Both the position numbers and the translations under genes were made by a program. From Gracilibacillus lacisalsi DSM 19029 (lineage in GTDB: Bacteria; Bacillota; Bacilli; Bacillales; Amphibacillaceae), in the NCBI RefSeq assembly GCF_000377765.1, contig NZ_KB898673.1, positions 13,094-77,093 on the forward strand: 64,000 bases of DNA, written 5' to 3'. Of the stretch, positions 9,209-16,556 are shown piece by piece. The notes under the pieces are model-generated. The model was not told the DNA's origin, did no database searches, and was given only the letters and a program-made list of their open reading frames with translations. How positions within the stretch are numbered: the first letter of the stretch is position 1; every line of letters starts with the position of its first letter.

Positions 9209-9621
9209 ATGGCAATAACTTATAATGAACAAACAAGAGAATGCCATCTACAAACAAATCAATCTAGCTATATTTTTACAGTATTAGAAAATGAACAACT
9301 CGGACATCTCTATTATGGCAAAAAAATGAAACATAAAGCTTCTTTTCAACATTATCTGTAATCGAACATCATGGATTTCAGTATCGGATGATAAGTCGAA
9401 GGCAATAGCTGCTACTATCCAGGCTTCAAACGATTGTTACTGAAAGGATTAGACCCCCAGAGGCAAGCTATGAAATCGAAGGATAGGAAGGGACATATCA
9501 TGGTGATGAATTAATGGAGATTGGTATACCATTAGATCACGAATGATTCCGTGAACATCATGAACACGAAGTATCCGGGGACTTCTATTCTCGCTTATTT
9601 GTACTTCATAAGAAATATTAA
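9209..9621 (+). pseudogene. Remnant of a GH36 alpha-galactosidase gene (large deletion and frameshifts)
   Basis: An intact ribosome site (aaggtaaggag) and ATG open a 50-codon frame, MAITYNEQTRECHLQTNQSS and onward to GQLGHLYYGKKM-like sequence (here EQLGHLYYGKKM), the start typical of GH36 alpha-galactosidases. It stops at 9361. Beyond it, pieces of the family's C-terminus appear in shifted frames: WISVSDDKSKAIAA, then PGFKRLLLKGLDPQ (from about 9419), then TYHGDELMEIGIPL and VSGDFYSRLFVLHKKY ending at 9621, with a stop inside. A full gene would be about 2.2 kb, so most of the catalytic part is gone. A terminator remains downstream. Confidence 0.85.
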
Positions 9622-9658
9622 AAAAGGATCTCTGCTTTGCTAGTAGAGATCCTTTTTT
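9621..9658 (+). terminator. Rho-independent terminator after the alpha-galactosidase region
   Basis: Arms aaggatctct and agagatcctt with a loop of about 11 bases are followed by a T-run. It would end transcription of melA and the GH36 remnant. Confidence 0.88.
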
Positions 9659-9689
9659 ATATTAGATAAGATTTGCGTGAGGAAATTTA

Positions 9690-9727
9690 AATATTCCTTT
9701 ACAGGAATATTCTTTTAGTGGTATATT
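9690..9727 (+). promoter_or_regulatory. Promoter and inverted-repeat operator of the ArsR-type gene
   Basis: A perfect inverted repeat, aatattcc-tttaca-ggaatatt (9690-9711), encloses the -35 box tttaca (9698-9703). The -10 box tatatt (9722-9727) follows after 18 bases. The expected transcription start is at or next to the A of the ATG at 9734. An ArsR-type repressor bound to the repeat would block the -35 box, which suggests autoregulation. Confidence 0.65.
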
Positions 9728-9733
9728 GTAAAT

Positions 9734-10057
9734 ATGGAAAAGATATTGAGTGCAATTGCCGAACCAAATAGACTAAGCATCATTGAACTATTGCGCGATG
9801 GCCCTTGTACAGTAGGGGAAATCGCTGAACATCTTCGTCTTCGCCAGCCTCAAGTTTCCAAACACCTTCGGGTACTGTGTGAAGCAAAGCTCGTAGAAGT
9901 TCATCCAATGGCCAATCGTCGTATTTATAAGTTACACGTCCAAGGATTGAAAGAAATAGACAGTTGGCTTGATTCCTTTAGACATTTGTGGGAAGACAGA
10001 TTGGATCAATTGGACGATTACCTAAAGGAACTGCAACGGAAGGAAAAGGGCGAATAA
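9734..10057 (+). CDS. ArsR family winged-helix regulator
   Basis: A 107-residue repressor. It opens with ILSAIAEPNRLSIIELLRDG, and the recognition helix lies in VGEIAEHLRLRQPQVSKHLR (about residues 28-47). The metal-binding ELCVCDL motif of true arsenic or cadmium sensors is absent, so it is more like the group that sits beside AHSA1/SRPBCC genes and controls them. No ribosome binding site precedes the ATG; the promoter spacing suggests a leaderless mRNA. The AHSA1 gene follows 90 bases later. Confidence 0.9.
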   Translation: MEKILSAIAEPNRLSIIELLRDGPCTVGEIAEHLRLRQPQVSKHLRVLCEAKLVEVHPMANRRIYKLHVQGLKEIDSWLDSFRHLWEDRLDQLDDYLKELQRKEKGE

Positions 10058-10147
10058 AAAGCGTATCTGAGACAATATGCTTTTAATAACTATGAGGGAG
10101 GATCGGTTATCGAGAAGAAAAATGTCTCAAAATAAGGAGGGAAATAA

Positions 10148-10675
10148 ATGTCTGAAAAAAATGCAGCAAATCGTTTGAATTCGTATGTGAATGGGAAGAA
10201 ACTTGTGTTGGAGAGAATGTTTGAGGCACCAAGGGAACTCGTCTTTAAAACATTCTCAGAATCAGAACATTTAGCAAACTGGTGGGGGCCTACCGGCTGG
10301 ACAACAGAGAATAAATCATTCGATTTTAAGCCTGGAGGAGTTTGGCATTTTTGTATGACTTGTGAAGATAAAAACCAAAAAGATTTTTATGGCCAAAAAT
10401 CTTGGGGAAAGGTTACTTACCATGAAATTATTGTACCGGAGAAGATTGTATATACTGATACATTCTCTGATGAAGAGGGTAATGTTAGTTCGAATGCCCC
10501 TAAACAATTAATTACTATCAACTTTGAAGAGCAGTCTGGGAAGACAAAGCTAATTATACAAAGCCAATTTGAATCAGAAGAAGCACTTAAAGTCGTTATA
10601 GAAATGGGCTTAAAGGAAGGAATGGCCTCACAATTTAATGATCTTGATGAATATCTTAAACAGTTATCTAATTAA
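10148..10675 (+). CDS. SRPBCC (AHSA1-type) domain protein
   Basis: A 175-residue soluble protein with the SRPBCC/START-like fold. The signature is FEAPRELVFKTFSESEHLAN followed by WWGPTGW and, later, FDFKPGGVWHFCM. Proteins of this AHSA1-like group bind hydrophobic ligands in a deep cavity; the ligand here is unknown. The pairing with an upstream ArsR regulator is common in Bacillaceae and suggests control by it. The ATG has a strong aaggaggga site. Confidence 0.88.
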   Translation: MSEKNAANRLNSYVNGKKLVLERMFEAPRELVFKTFSESEHLANWWGPTGWTTENKSFDFKPGGVWHFCMTCEDKNQKDFYGQKSWGKVTYHEIIVPEKIVYTDTFSDEEGNVSSNAPKQLITINFEEQSGKTKLIIQSQFESEEALKVVIEMGLKEGMASQFNDLDEYLKQLSN

Positions 10676-10751
10676 TCAGTTCAAATGAAGTTTAAATTAA
10701 AGAAACGACCAAAATTAAACTTTTAAAAAATCCATTATAAATCTGTAAAGA

Positions 10752-10796
10752 GAATCCGTTTTGGTCGAACTTTTCCCAAAATGGATTCTTCCTATT
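10752..10796 (+). terminator. Probable terminator of the AHSA1 gene
   Basis: Arms gaatccgttttgg and ccaaaatggattc (one mismatch) with a loop of about 11 bases are followed by ttcctattt. The T-run is weak. Confidence 0.55.
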
Positions 10797-10840
10797 TGTA
10801 GTAAGGTGTAGGTTTGAAAGGTGTTTTATCAAATTAAACC

Positions 10841-11491
10841 TTATTTCAAACTTACAGCAACAGCTGGTGCTTTCTCATGAGAGAGCATTGGTTCAGCTAC
10901 ATGCTTACGGAAAAATTGGATAAGAGGTCCAGTAAAAAAGGCGAATATAACGGTAGCAACACCGACTATCGCTCCAAATGAAAATCCAATCGCAACACAT
11001 AAAATATCTGTCGTAATCCGCGCAATGGGAAAAGGAATTTTGTTTTTTGATACTTTTTCAACAACAAAAGCTAATGCATCATAGGGTGAAATGCCTAAAT
11101 TCGGCGTAATATATAAAGCAACACCTAGACTTGCAAAAATAACTGCTGCTGCCATCATGACCATTCGAATGGCAAGAATAGACATATCATCGAAGAAGAA
11201 GTTATAACCAAAGACTATAAAATCAGAAATAAAACCGATTCCAACCATATTCACGATAGTTCCGATTCCAATTAAACTTCGATAATAAATAAATACAATA
11301 CCTAGTAGAAAAGGGTTAAATATCAATTGATAAACACCAAATGATATACCAAGAAACCCACTTATTCCTAAGTTTAATGTTGAAAAAGGATCTGTCCCTA
11401 AAGCGCTAATTCGTAGCAGTGCTACAGCAATCCCGATAAACAGGTTTCCGATAAGCACCATATTAAACCTTTTCCATGTCATCGCTTTCAT
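10841..11491 (-). CDS. YczE/YitT-like integral membrane protein
   Basis: A 216-residue membrane protein with about five to six hydrophobic segments. The early motif LRISALGTDPFSTLNLGISG and the later LGISPYDALAF, an internal repeat of it, are typical of the YczE family (COG2364). The function of the family is not settled. Members are often encoded beside regulators or biosynthetic operons. It is transcribed away from the XRE/SEDS operon. The ATG follows a modest aggggat site. Confidence 0.8.
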   Translation of the reverse strand: MKAMTWKRFNMVLIGNLFIGIAVALLRISALGTDPFSTLNLGISGFLGISFGVYQLIFNPFLLGIVFIYYRSLIGIGTIVNMVGIGFISDFIVFGYNFFFDDMSILAIRMVMMAAAVIFASLGVALYITPNLGISPYDALAFVVEKVSKNKIPFPIARITTDILCVAIGFSFGAIVGVATVIFAFFTGPLIQFFRKHVAEPMLSHEKAPAVAVSLK

Positions 11492-11626
11492 GTTGTATCC
11501 CCTTTTATCTCTTTTATTTTAAAAACTATTTTAGTTTAGTAATGCCCCATAGATATTATATCCGAAATGTTCCGATATGGATAGAATAAACTGATGAATG
11601 ATAAAGGAAGTAAAACCCATAAACAT

Positions 11627-11672
11627 AAGGAGTGTTGACATTTTGTCAACGCTCCTTTATCTTAAATATAGA
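11627..11672 (+). promoter_or_regulatory. Promoter with a long inverted-repeat operator (XRE-SEDS operon)
   Basis: The arms aaggagtgttgaca (11627-11640) and tgtcaacgctcctt (11644-11657) pair with one mismatch around a 3-base centre. A -35 box ttgtca (11643-11648) lies in the right arm and a -10 box tataga (11667-11672) follows after 18 bases. No gene ends just before it, and only a weak T-run follows, so an operator is more likely than a terminator. The XRE-type protein encoded next is the obvious candidate to bind it. Confidence 0.6.
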
Positions 11673-11695
11673 TTTGAAAAAGAAGGTGCACACCT

Positions 11696-12304
11696 ATGTC
11701 AACAAATGTTGTTGTGTTAATAAAAGAAGCATTACGTGAAAGTAATAAAAGTATGCGTCAATTGGCAAAAGAAACAGGGATTAACGTTTCCACTATCTCT
11801 AGAATTCTGAACGGGAAGAGAAAAGCAAATTTAGATCATCTAAAAGCAATTTCAACAAGCTTACATATTCCTTTATCAGACTTGGTAAGTTCTGAAGAAA
11901 TTGGTGAGCCAACTCATCCATTATCTTTTAATCATGTACGTGCCATCATCTCGGAAATGAATCTACCTGTAGAAGATTTTTCAGCTGACAACTTGAAAGA
12001 TAATATACAAAAGTATGAGAAAAAAAGTAATACAGAAGAGGGAAGAGCTACCATTTTGGAACAGTTCAAATCTAAAATGGCTGCTCTAGGGGGACAAGGT
12101 CCGTATATACAACAGTTAGAGTCTATGTATCAAACCTTCAAGGAAAAGAAAGCATCTAAAAAAGAGCTTTTATTAATGGGAAGCGCATTGTTTTATTTTA
12201 TTGCATCAATGGATATGATTCCCGATTATTTATTTCCTGTAGGGTATTTAGATGATGCATTAGTAATACAATACGTTATGCAATCTTTATCACTGAAGCA
12301 TTAA
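11696..12304 (+). CDS. XRE-type helix-turn-helix protein with C-terminal DUF1232
   Basis: A 202-residue two-domain protein. Residues about 8-62 form an XRE/Cro-type DNA-binding domain (SMRQLAKETGINVSTISRIL). A charged middle part follows. The last 45 residues match DUF1232 (YkvA): LLMGSALFYFIASMDMIPDY then LFPVGYLDDALV, a short membrane-associated hairpin. A DNA-binding domain joined to a membrane-seeking domain suggests a regulator that senses the membrane; this is inference. Two SEDS genes follow at 16 and 12 bases, so the three are very likely one operon, and the inverted repeat upstream suggests autoregulation. Confidence 0.85.
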   Translation: MSTNVVVLIKEALRESNKSMRQLAKETGINVSTISRILNGKRKANLDHLKAISTSLHIPLSDLVSSEEIGEPTHPLSFNHVRAIISEMNLPVEDFSADNLKDNIQKYEKKSNTEEGRATILEQFKSKMAALGGQGPYIQQLESMYQTFKEKKASKKELLLMGSALFYFIASMDMIPDYLFPVGYLDDALVIQYVMQSLSLKH

Positions 12305-12320
12305 ACAAAGGAAGAGACAA

Positions 12321-13484
12321 ATGACAAAGAAACCTACACTTGATTATCTAATGCTCCTTATTTTAATCGGTCTATTAATGATTAGTTTGTTAGCTGTTTA
12401 CAGTGGAACAGGTCAATACACGGATGGGCAATCCTTTTATTTCGCCAGGAGACAACTTATTTGGTACATCGTCAGTATCGCTATGATGATTGGTATTGCT
12501 TATTTTGACTATGACTTACTTGAAAAGTGGGCCGTTTATTTATATATTTTGGGGATTTTGTTACTTATTTATGTTCGTTATTTTGGTATTGAAAGAAATG
12601 GTTCTCAAAGGTGGATGGATCTGGGATTTATGGATCTACAACCATCGGAATTAATGAAAATGTTTTTAGTGATTTATCTGGCAGCTATGTATAAAAGATA
12701 TGGTAAAGAAAAATTAACCTTTATCAAAAGTATTCCACTTGTTTTAAAAACTGTCGCTGCATTGGCGATTCCGTTTATTTTGATTCTTAAACAACCAGAT
12801 TTAGGTTCTGCCCTTTTAATTGCGGTGGCAGCACTAGGTTTATTATTGATGTCAACTATAAGTAATAAGATGATTGCCTGTGTTGTGTCAATATTGACCT
12901 CCGGCATAATATTAGTAATCTATTTATTTACGTATCATGAAGAATGGATATCAAGATTTTTTGAGCCACATCAATTAGGCCGCATTTACAGCTGGATTAA
13001 CCCGGCTGAATATACGATGAATTTCGGCTATCAATTAAGACAGGCGATGTTAGGGATAGGTGCAGGTCAGTTGACAGGATCAGGTTTTAACCAAGGGTTT
13101 CAAGTCCAAAGTGGGCGTGTGCCTGAAGCGCATACTGACTTTGTGTTCGCTGTGATTGGGGAGGAATTTGGCTTCATAGGAGGAAGTATCTTAATCGTTC
13201 TCTATTTCTTACTAATTTATCGCATCATAGTGATTGCGCTAAAAACAGACGATTTATTCGGTGTTTATATTTGTGTTGGTATTATTACACTTTTATCCTT
13301 CCAAATCTTTCAAAATATCGCGATGACGATAGGATTAATGCCTGTAACAGGAATTGCGCTACCGTTTATTAGTTATGGTGGAAGTGCGTTAATTACCAAT
13401 ATGCTGGCATTAGGCTTAGTTCAAAGTATTTATGTGCGCTCTAAAGATTATATGTTTGCATCAGAGAATGATATGGCTGCATAA
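12321..13484 (+). CDS. SEDS family peptidoglycan glycosyltransferase, RodA-like
   Basis: Polytopic membrane protein of 387 residues with about ten membrane segments. SEDS proteins polymerise lipid II into glycan strands together with a class B penicillin-binding protein. Conserved features are RWMDLGFMDLQPSELMK, KQPDLGSALL, the extracellular loop VPEAHTDFVFAVIGEEFGF with the catalytic Asp, and LPFISYGGSALI. The loop GYQLRQAMLGIGAGQLTG is RodA-like. No penicillin-binding protein gene is nearby, so a partner would have to come from elsewhere. Likely an extra copy rather than the housekeeping RodA, given its regulator and tandem paralogue. Confidence 0.9.
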   Translation: MTKKPTLDYLMLLILIGLLMISLLAVYSGTGQYTDGQSFYFARRQLIWYIVSIAMMIGIAYFDYDLLEKWAVYLYILGILLLIYVRYFGIERNGSQRWMDLGFMDLQPSELMKMFLVIYLAAMYKRYGKEKLTFIKSIPLVLKTVAALAIPFILILKQPDLGSALLIAVAALGLLLMSTISNKMIACVVSILTSGIILVIYLFTYHEEWISRFFEPHQLGRIYSWINPAEYTMNFGYQLRQAMLGIGAGQLTGSGFNQGFQVQSGRVPEAHTDFVFAVIGEEFGFIGGSILIVLYFLLIYRIIVIALKTDDLFGVYICVGIITLLSFQIFQNIAMTIGLMPVTGIALPFISYGGSALITNMLALGLVQSIYVRSKDYMFASENDMAA

Positions 13485-13496
13485 GGGGAGTATGTG

Positions 13497-14594
13497 ATGA
13501 AGCGTATGAGAAATATAGACTTAACATTGTTAATGGTACTTTTGTTGTTTGTTACCTTTGGTGTCGTAATGGTTTATAGTGCAAGCTATCCTTATGCATA
13601 TATCCAGTATGATAGTGCAGCATACTATTTTCACAGACAGTTATTTTGGGCTTTTATTAGCAGTTTGTTTTTAATAGGCGCTATGTTATTACCATATCAG
13701 ATATATGGAAAGTTAAGTCCATTGCTTGTTTTGTTTACGTTGGCCGCCTTAATTCTCGTTTTAATACCTGGAGTTGGAGTGGAACGGAATTTTTCAACTA
13801 GATGGATTTCAATCGGTGGATTTCTATTTCAGCCGGTTGAATTTGCGAAACTAGCTATGCTGATTTATTTTGCTTACTTTTATAGTAGAAAAGAAGCCTA
13901 TATTGGTCATTTTGGTAAAGGAGTCATTCCACCACTTATTATCTTGGCAATTATATTTGGTTTGTTGTTGAAACAACCAGATTTAGGGTCTGCAACATTA
14001 ATATTATTTTCGTGTGGAATCATTTTGTTTTTTACAAAGATTCGATTTCGTCACTTATTTTTATTAGGAAGTGTTGCGGTCTCGATATTTATTTTCTTCG
14101 CAATGATGTCCCCTTATCGACTCGAGCGAATTACATCATTCATTGATCCCTTTGCAGATGCTCAAGGATCAGGTTATCAGTTAGTTAATTCTTATATCTC
14201 GATTCATACAGGAGGTATTACTGGAAATGGATTAGGAGGAAGTGTTCAGAAGCTTGGCTTTTTACCAGAGGCACATACAGACTTTATTATGTCGATTATA
14301 ACGGAAGAATTAGGCCTGTTTGGAGTCGTAGTTGTGTTAAGCTTCTATTTCTTTCTTTTTGTGAAAGGGATTCGTATTGCAATGCATGCAAGCGATGAAT
14401 TTGGTAAGCTGTTAGCCATTGGGATTACCTTTCAAATCATTATCCAAGCGTTTGTTAATTTAGGTGCAATTTTGGGGATGTTGCCCATTACTGGTATTAC
14501 CTTACCTTTTATTAGTTACGGTGGTTCGTCATTAATAGTCACGATGGTTTCGGCAGGAATATTATTAAATATTTCTGCCTATTCTAAACTATAA
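13497..14594 (+). CDS. SEDS family peptidoglycan glycosyltransferase, FtsW/SpoVE-like
   Basis: Second SEDS protein of the operon, 365 residues and about ten membrane segments. I use the ATG at 13497, 6 bases after aaggggag; the GTG at 13494 is too close to that site. It has RWISIGGFLFQPVEFAKLAM, KQPDLGSATL, the FtsW-like GSGYQLVNSYISIHTGGITG, the catalytic-loop motif LPEAHTDFIMSIITEELG and LPFISYGGSSLI. It therefore belongs to the FtsW/SpoVE side of the family while its neighbour is RodA-like. All key residues are kept in both, so both look active. No clear terminator follows; a palindromic repeat begins at once. Confidence 0.9.
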   Translation: MKRMRNIDLTLLMVLLLFVTFGVVMVYSASYPYAYIQYDSAAYYFHRQLFWAFISSLFLIGAMLLPYQIYGKLSPLLVLFTLAALILVLIPGVGVERNFSTRWISIGGFLFQPVEFAKLAMLIYFAYFYSRKEAYIGHFGKGVIPPLIILAIIFGLLLKQPDLGSATLILFSCGIILFFTKIRFRHLFLLGSVAVSIFIFFAMMSPYRLERITSFIDPFADAQGSGYQLVNSYISIHTGGITGNGLGGSVQKLGFLPEAHTDFIMSIITEELGLFGVVVVLSFYFFLFVKGIRIAMHASDEFGKLLAIGITFQIIIQAFVNLGAILGMLPITGITLPFISYGGSSLIVTMVSAGILLNISAYSKL

Positions 14595-14885
14595 GGAAAG
14601 TATAATGCGCGGCATGATAGTGTTTTGTATCATAGGTGGTCATTTTGAAATGATATGTAGACGGAAAGCAACGCTCCGGCTGCCCGCTTCCCTTTCCGTG
14701 GGGTTTTACCTTCAGCTAACTTTTCCAAGCAAAAACCGCTTGAAAAAGTTAGCTGAAGACACGCCCCACGGAAAGCGAAGTGGGCAAGCCGCAGCGGTTA
14801 TTACGCCTATTATTCATGCCAAAATAACTACTTTGGACAGGAACGGGTGGGCTTCCCCGGTTTTCTTATATGATAAGAAAGTATA
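14592..14885. repeat. Long palindromic intergenic repeat, family A (complete copy)
   Basis: After the junction aaggaaagtataa comes an imperfect inverted repeat of about 200 bases. The left arm contains ggctgcccgcttccctttcc and ttcagctaacttttcc; the right arm contains gaaaaagttagctgaag, ccccacggaaagcgaagtgg and gcaagccgcagcgg. The arms fold on each other around aaaaacc near 14733. Its left 130 bases recur almost unchanged at 26718-26860. A 93-codon ORF across it is an artefact of the repeat. Confidence 0.85.
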
Positions 14886-15112
14886 AATTTTGCGCAGATG
14901 TCTAGCTCCGAGCGCCCAGAAACTAGGCGACTTCACGAATTGCCCTACGATAAAGAAGACTTGCCGATTGGTGAAACCAGAGGCTTAGTCGCACTTATGC
15001 CTTTAGGTGAATTCATCATCGGTTCGTAAACTCACCGTGATTCCTTTATCTCAGTTAATTCGTTCCAGTCGCTACGTTTCTAATCGGACGCACTAAGCTT
15101 TTCTTAGTAAGC
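14872..15112. repeat. Intergenic repeat, family B (long copy)
   Basis: After a second junction motif, aagaaagtataaa, comes gcagatgtctagctccgagc and cccagaaactaggcgacttc. Shorter relatives occur at 28541-28612 and, inverted, at 45572-45634. The rest (to about 15112) contains inverted pieces such as cgcacttatg / gcgcact-like words, and no open frame of note. Function unknown. No gene is seen between 14595 and 15187. Confidence 0.75.
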
Positions 15113-15187
15113 ATATGGAAAATTAAATGGTATTGCCCTATCAACTTCTCTCCCAATCGATATATAATAGAGGATGGAGGTGGGGAC

Positions 15188-15835
15188 ATGCCTCAAGCTT
15201 GGTTGCTTGGCCCGTTCGTGATTAAGATTGATCTGGTTCTAATCATTATTGGTTTTGTACTAGGCTTTCTTTTCTTTTACTGGATTAGCCCATATCAAAA
15301 GCAAAAAACGAAGAACTTAATCGATACGGTTTCTAATATTTTCATTACATGCTTGATTTCCATTTGGATTGGAAAAATAGTGCTTCAATTCCAAACGTTT
15401 TTGTCAGACCCAGTTGCTATCTTAGCTTATCCAGCTAATACGAATGCATTTTACCTAGCGGTTATCATAACCATTCTGTTTAGTAAGTGGAGATGGATCA
15501 AGACGATTGAGCAATATTATGACAATCTCTATGTATTTAGCACAGTATTTCTCAGTGCTAGTTTCATTTATTCTTTTTTAGATCATATATTGTACCATGA
15601 GAACTGGTTATATCTGATAGCTTTGATCACACTCTTATTTTTTATCATCTATTCCAGTGATAAAAAATCACCGATCATCATTGCAAATATTACATTGATC
15701 GGATGGGGATTACTGCAAATCGTAATATCAACATCGATTTTTCAATTTAAACCACACTTAATCTTTTATATCTTTTTAGTCATGATTGGCGTTCTCCAAG
15801 GATATACATATTACCGTAACAGGGGGAGTCTGTGA
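15188..15835 (+). CDS. Polytopic membrane protein of unknown function, paired with a TlpA-type thioredoxin
   Basis: A 215-residue protein with about seven membrane segments and few charged residues. The N-terminus LLGPFVIKIDLVLIIIGFVL vaguely recalls the first segment of prolipoprotein diacylglyceryl transferase (Lgt), but the Lgt signature residues are not seen, so I do not call it that. Its stop codon overlaps the ATG of the thioredoxin-like gene by one base (TGATG), which implies translational coupling. It may hold or feed electrons to that thioredoxin in the way of membrane partners such as CcdA, but it lacks any Cys pair and this is speculation. Start has ggaggtggggac upstream. Confidence 0.7.
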   Translation: MPQAWLLGPFVIKIDLVLIIIGFVLGFLFFYWISPYQKQKTKNLIDTVSNIFITCLISIWIGKIVLQFQTFLSDPVAILAYPANTNAFYLAVIITILFSKWRWIKTIEQYYDNLYVFSTVFLSASFIYSFLDHILYHENWLYLIALITLLFFIIYSSDKKSPIIIANITLIGWGLLQIVISTSIFQFKPHLIFYIFLVMIGVLQGYTYYRNRGSL

Positions 15836-16353
15836 TGAAAAAATGGATCATTAGTGCCGTTTTACTAGCAATGGTGGTATGGGCTGTTATCGACATGGTA
15901 ACAGATAACAAGGTAACTGAAGCAGATAATATTGGTTTGGAAGTAGGAAATATTGCGCCGGATTTTGAACTGGAAACATTGGATGGCGAAACGGTGAAAT
16001 TATCTGATTACCGTGGTGAGCCGGTAATGCTTAACTTTTGGGCAACATGGTGTCCTCCATGCCGATCGGAAATGCCAGATATGCAACGGTTTTATCAGGA
16101 TACAGACATGAACATTTTAGCGATTAATTTAACGGATACGGAAGCTAATGTTGAAGATGTTGGTCAGTTTATAGAAGAATATGATCTGACATTTACGATT
16201 CCGTTAGATCAGGGAAATATCGTGGGTGATCGCTATCAAATTCGTCCAATTCCTACCACCTATATGTTAGATTCCAATGGTATCATCCAGTTTAATGTAT
16301 TTGGTCCGCTTAACTACGACCAGATGATGTTGGAATATAATAAATTGAAATGA
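15835..16353 (+). CDS. TlpA/ResA-like membrane-anchored thiol-disulfide oxidoreductase
   Basis: A 172-residue protein with one N-terminal membrane anchor (KKWIISAVLLAMVVWAVIDM) and an extracytoplasmic thioredoxin fold. The active site is WCPPC (Cys73 and Cys76) within LNFWATWCPPCRSEMPDMQ, followed by the cis-proline region RPIPTTYMLD. ResA/TlpA proteins reduce disulfides outside the membrane, often for cytochrome c assembly or spore envelope maturation. The target here is not shown by the neighbours. I use the ATG at 15835, 6 bases after agggggag. It is translationally coupled to the preceding membrane protein. Confidence 0.88.
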   Translation: MKKWIISAVLLAMVVWAVIDMVTDNKVTEADNIGLEVGNIAPDFELETLDGETVKLSDYRGEPVMLNFWATWCPPCRSEMPDMQRFYQDTDMNILAINLTDTEANVEDVGQFIEEYDLTFTIPLDQGNIVGDRYQIRPIPTTYMLDSNGIIQFNVFGPLNYDQMMLEYNKLK

Positions 16354-16357
16354 TGTA

Positions 16358-16538
16358 GCGGACATTTAATCCGCTATTTGTGACGGAATTGCTGTTTTGA
16401 AGGTGTTCGCGGACATCTATTCCGTTATTTCAGATAAATAGTACTTATTTCTGGTTAAAGTCGTCAAATAAGGGATTAAATGTCCGTTCACTGCTAAAAA
16501 AGGGCACTATTTAACCAAATAACGGAACGAATGTCCGC
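16358..16538. repeat. 181-bp palindromic element with 51-bp internal period
   Basis: The element starts with gcggacat (16358), repeats it 51 bases on (16409), and then shows the complement atgtccgt (16480) and atgtccgc (16531), again 51 bases apart. Each forward unit continues with ccgctatttg- or ccgttattt-like sequence and each reverse unit is preceded by its complement (aaataacgga). It fills the gap between the converging tlpA-like and YibE/F genes and could fold into a large hairpin on either strand. A second 181-bp copy lies at 37261-37441. Confidence 0.9.
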
Positions 16539-16556
16539 TCAATAATATTCCCGAGT

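Noticed and set aside
11627-11657. Rho-independent terminator upstream of the XRE gene
   Set aside because: No gene ends before it on the plus strand, the T-run is weak, and the right arm contains the likely -35 box; an operator fits better.
14605-14886. 93-codon ORF between the second SEDS gene and the membrane protein
   Set aside because: It lies wholly inside the family A palindrome, has no ribosome site, and its sequence follows the repeat; related copies break the frame.
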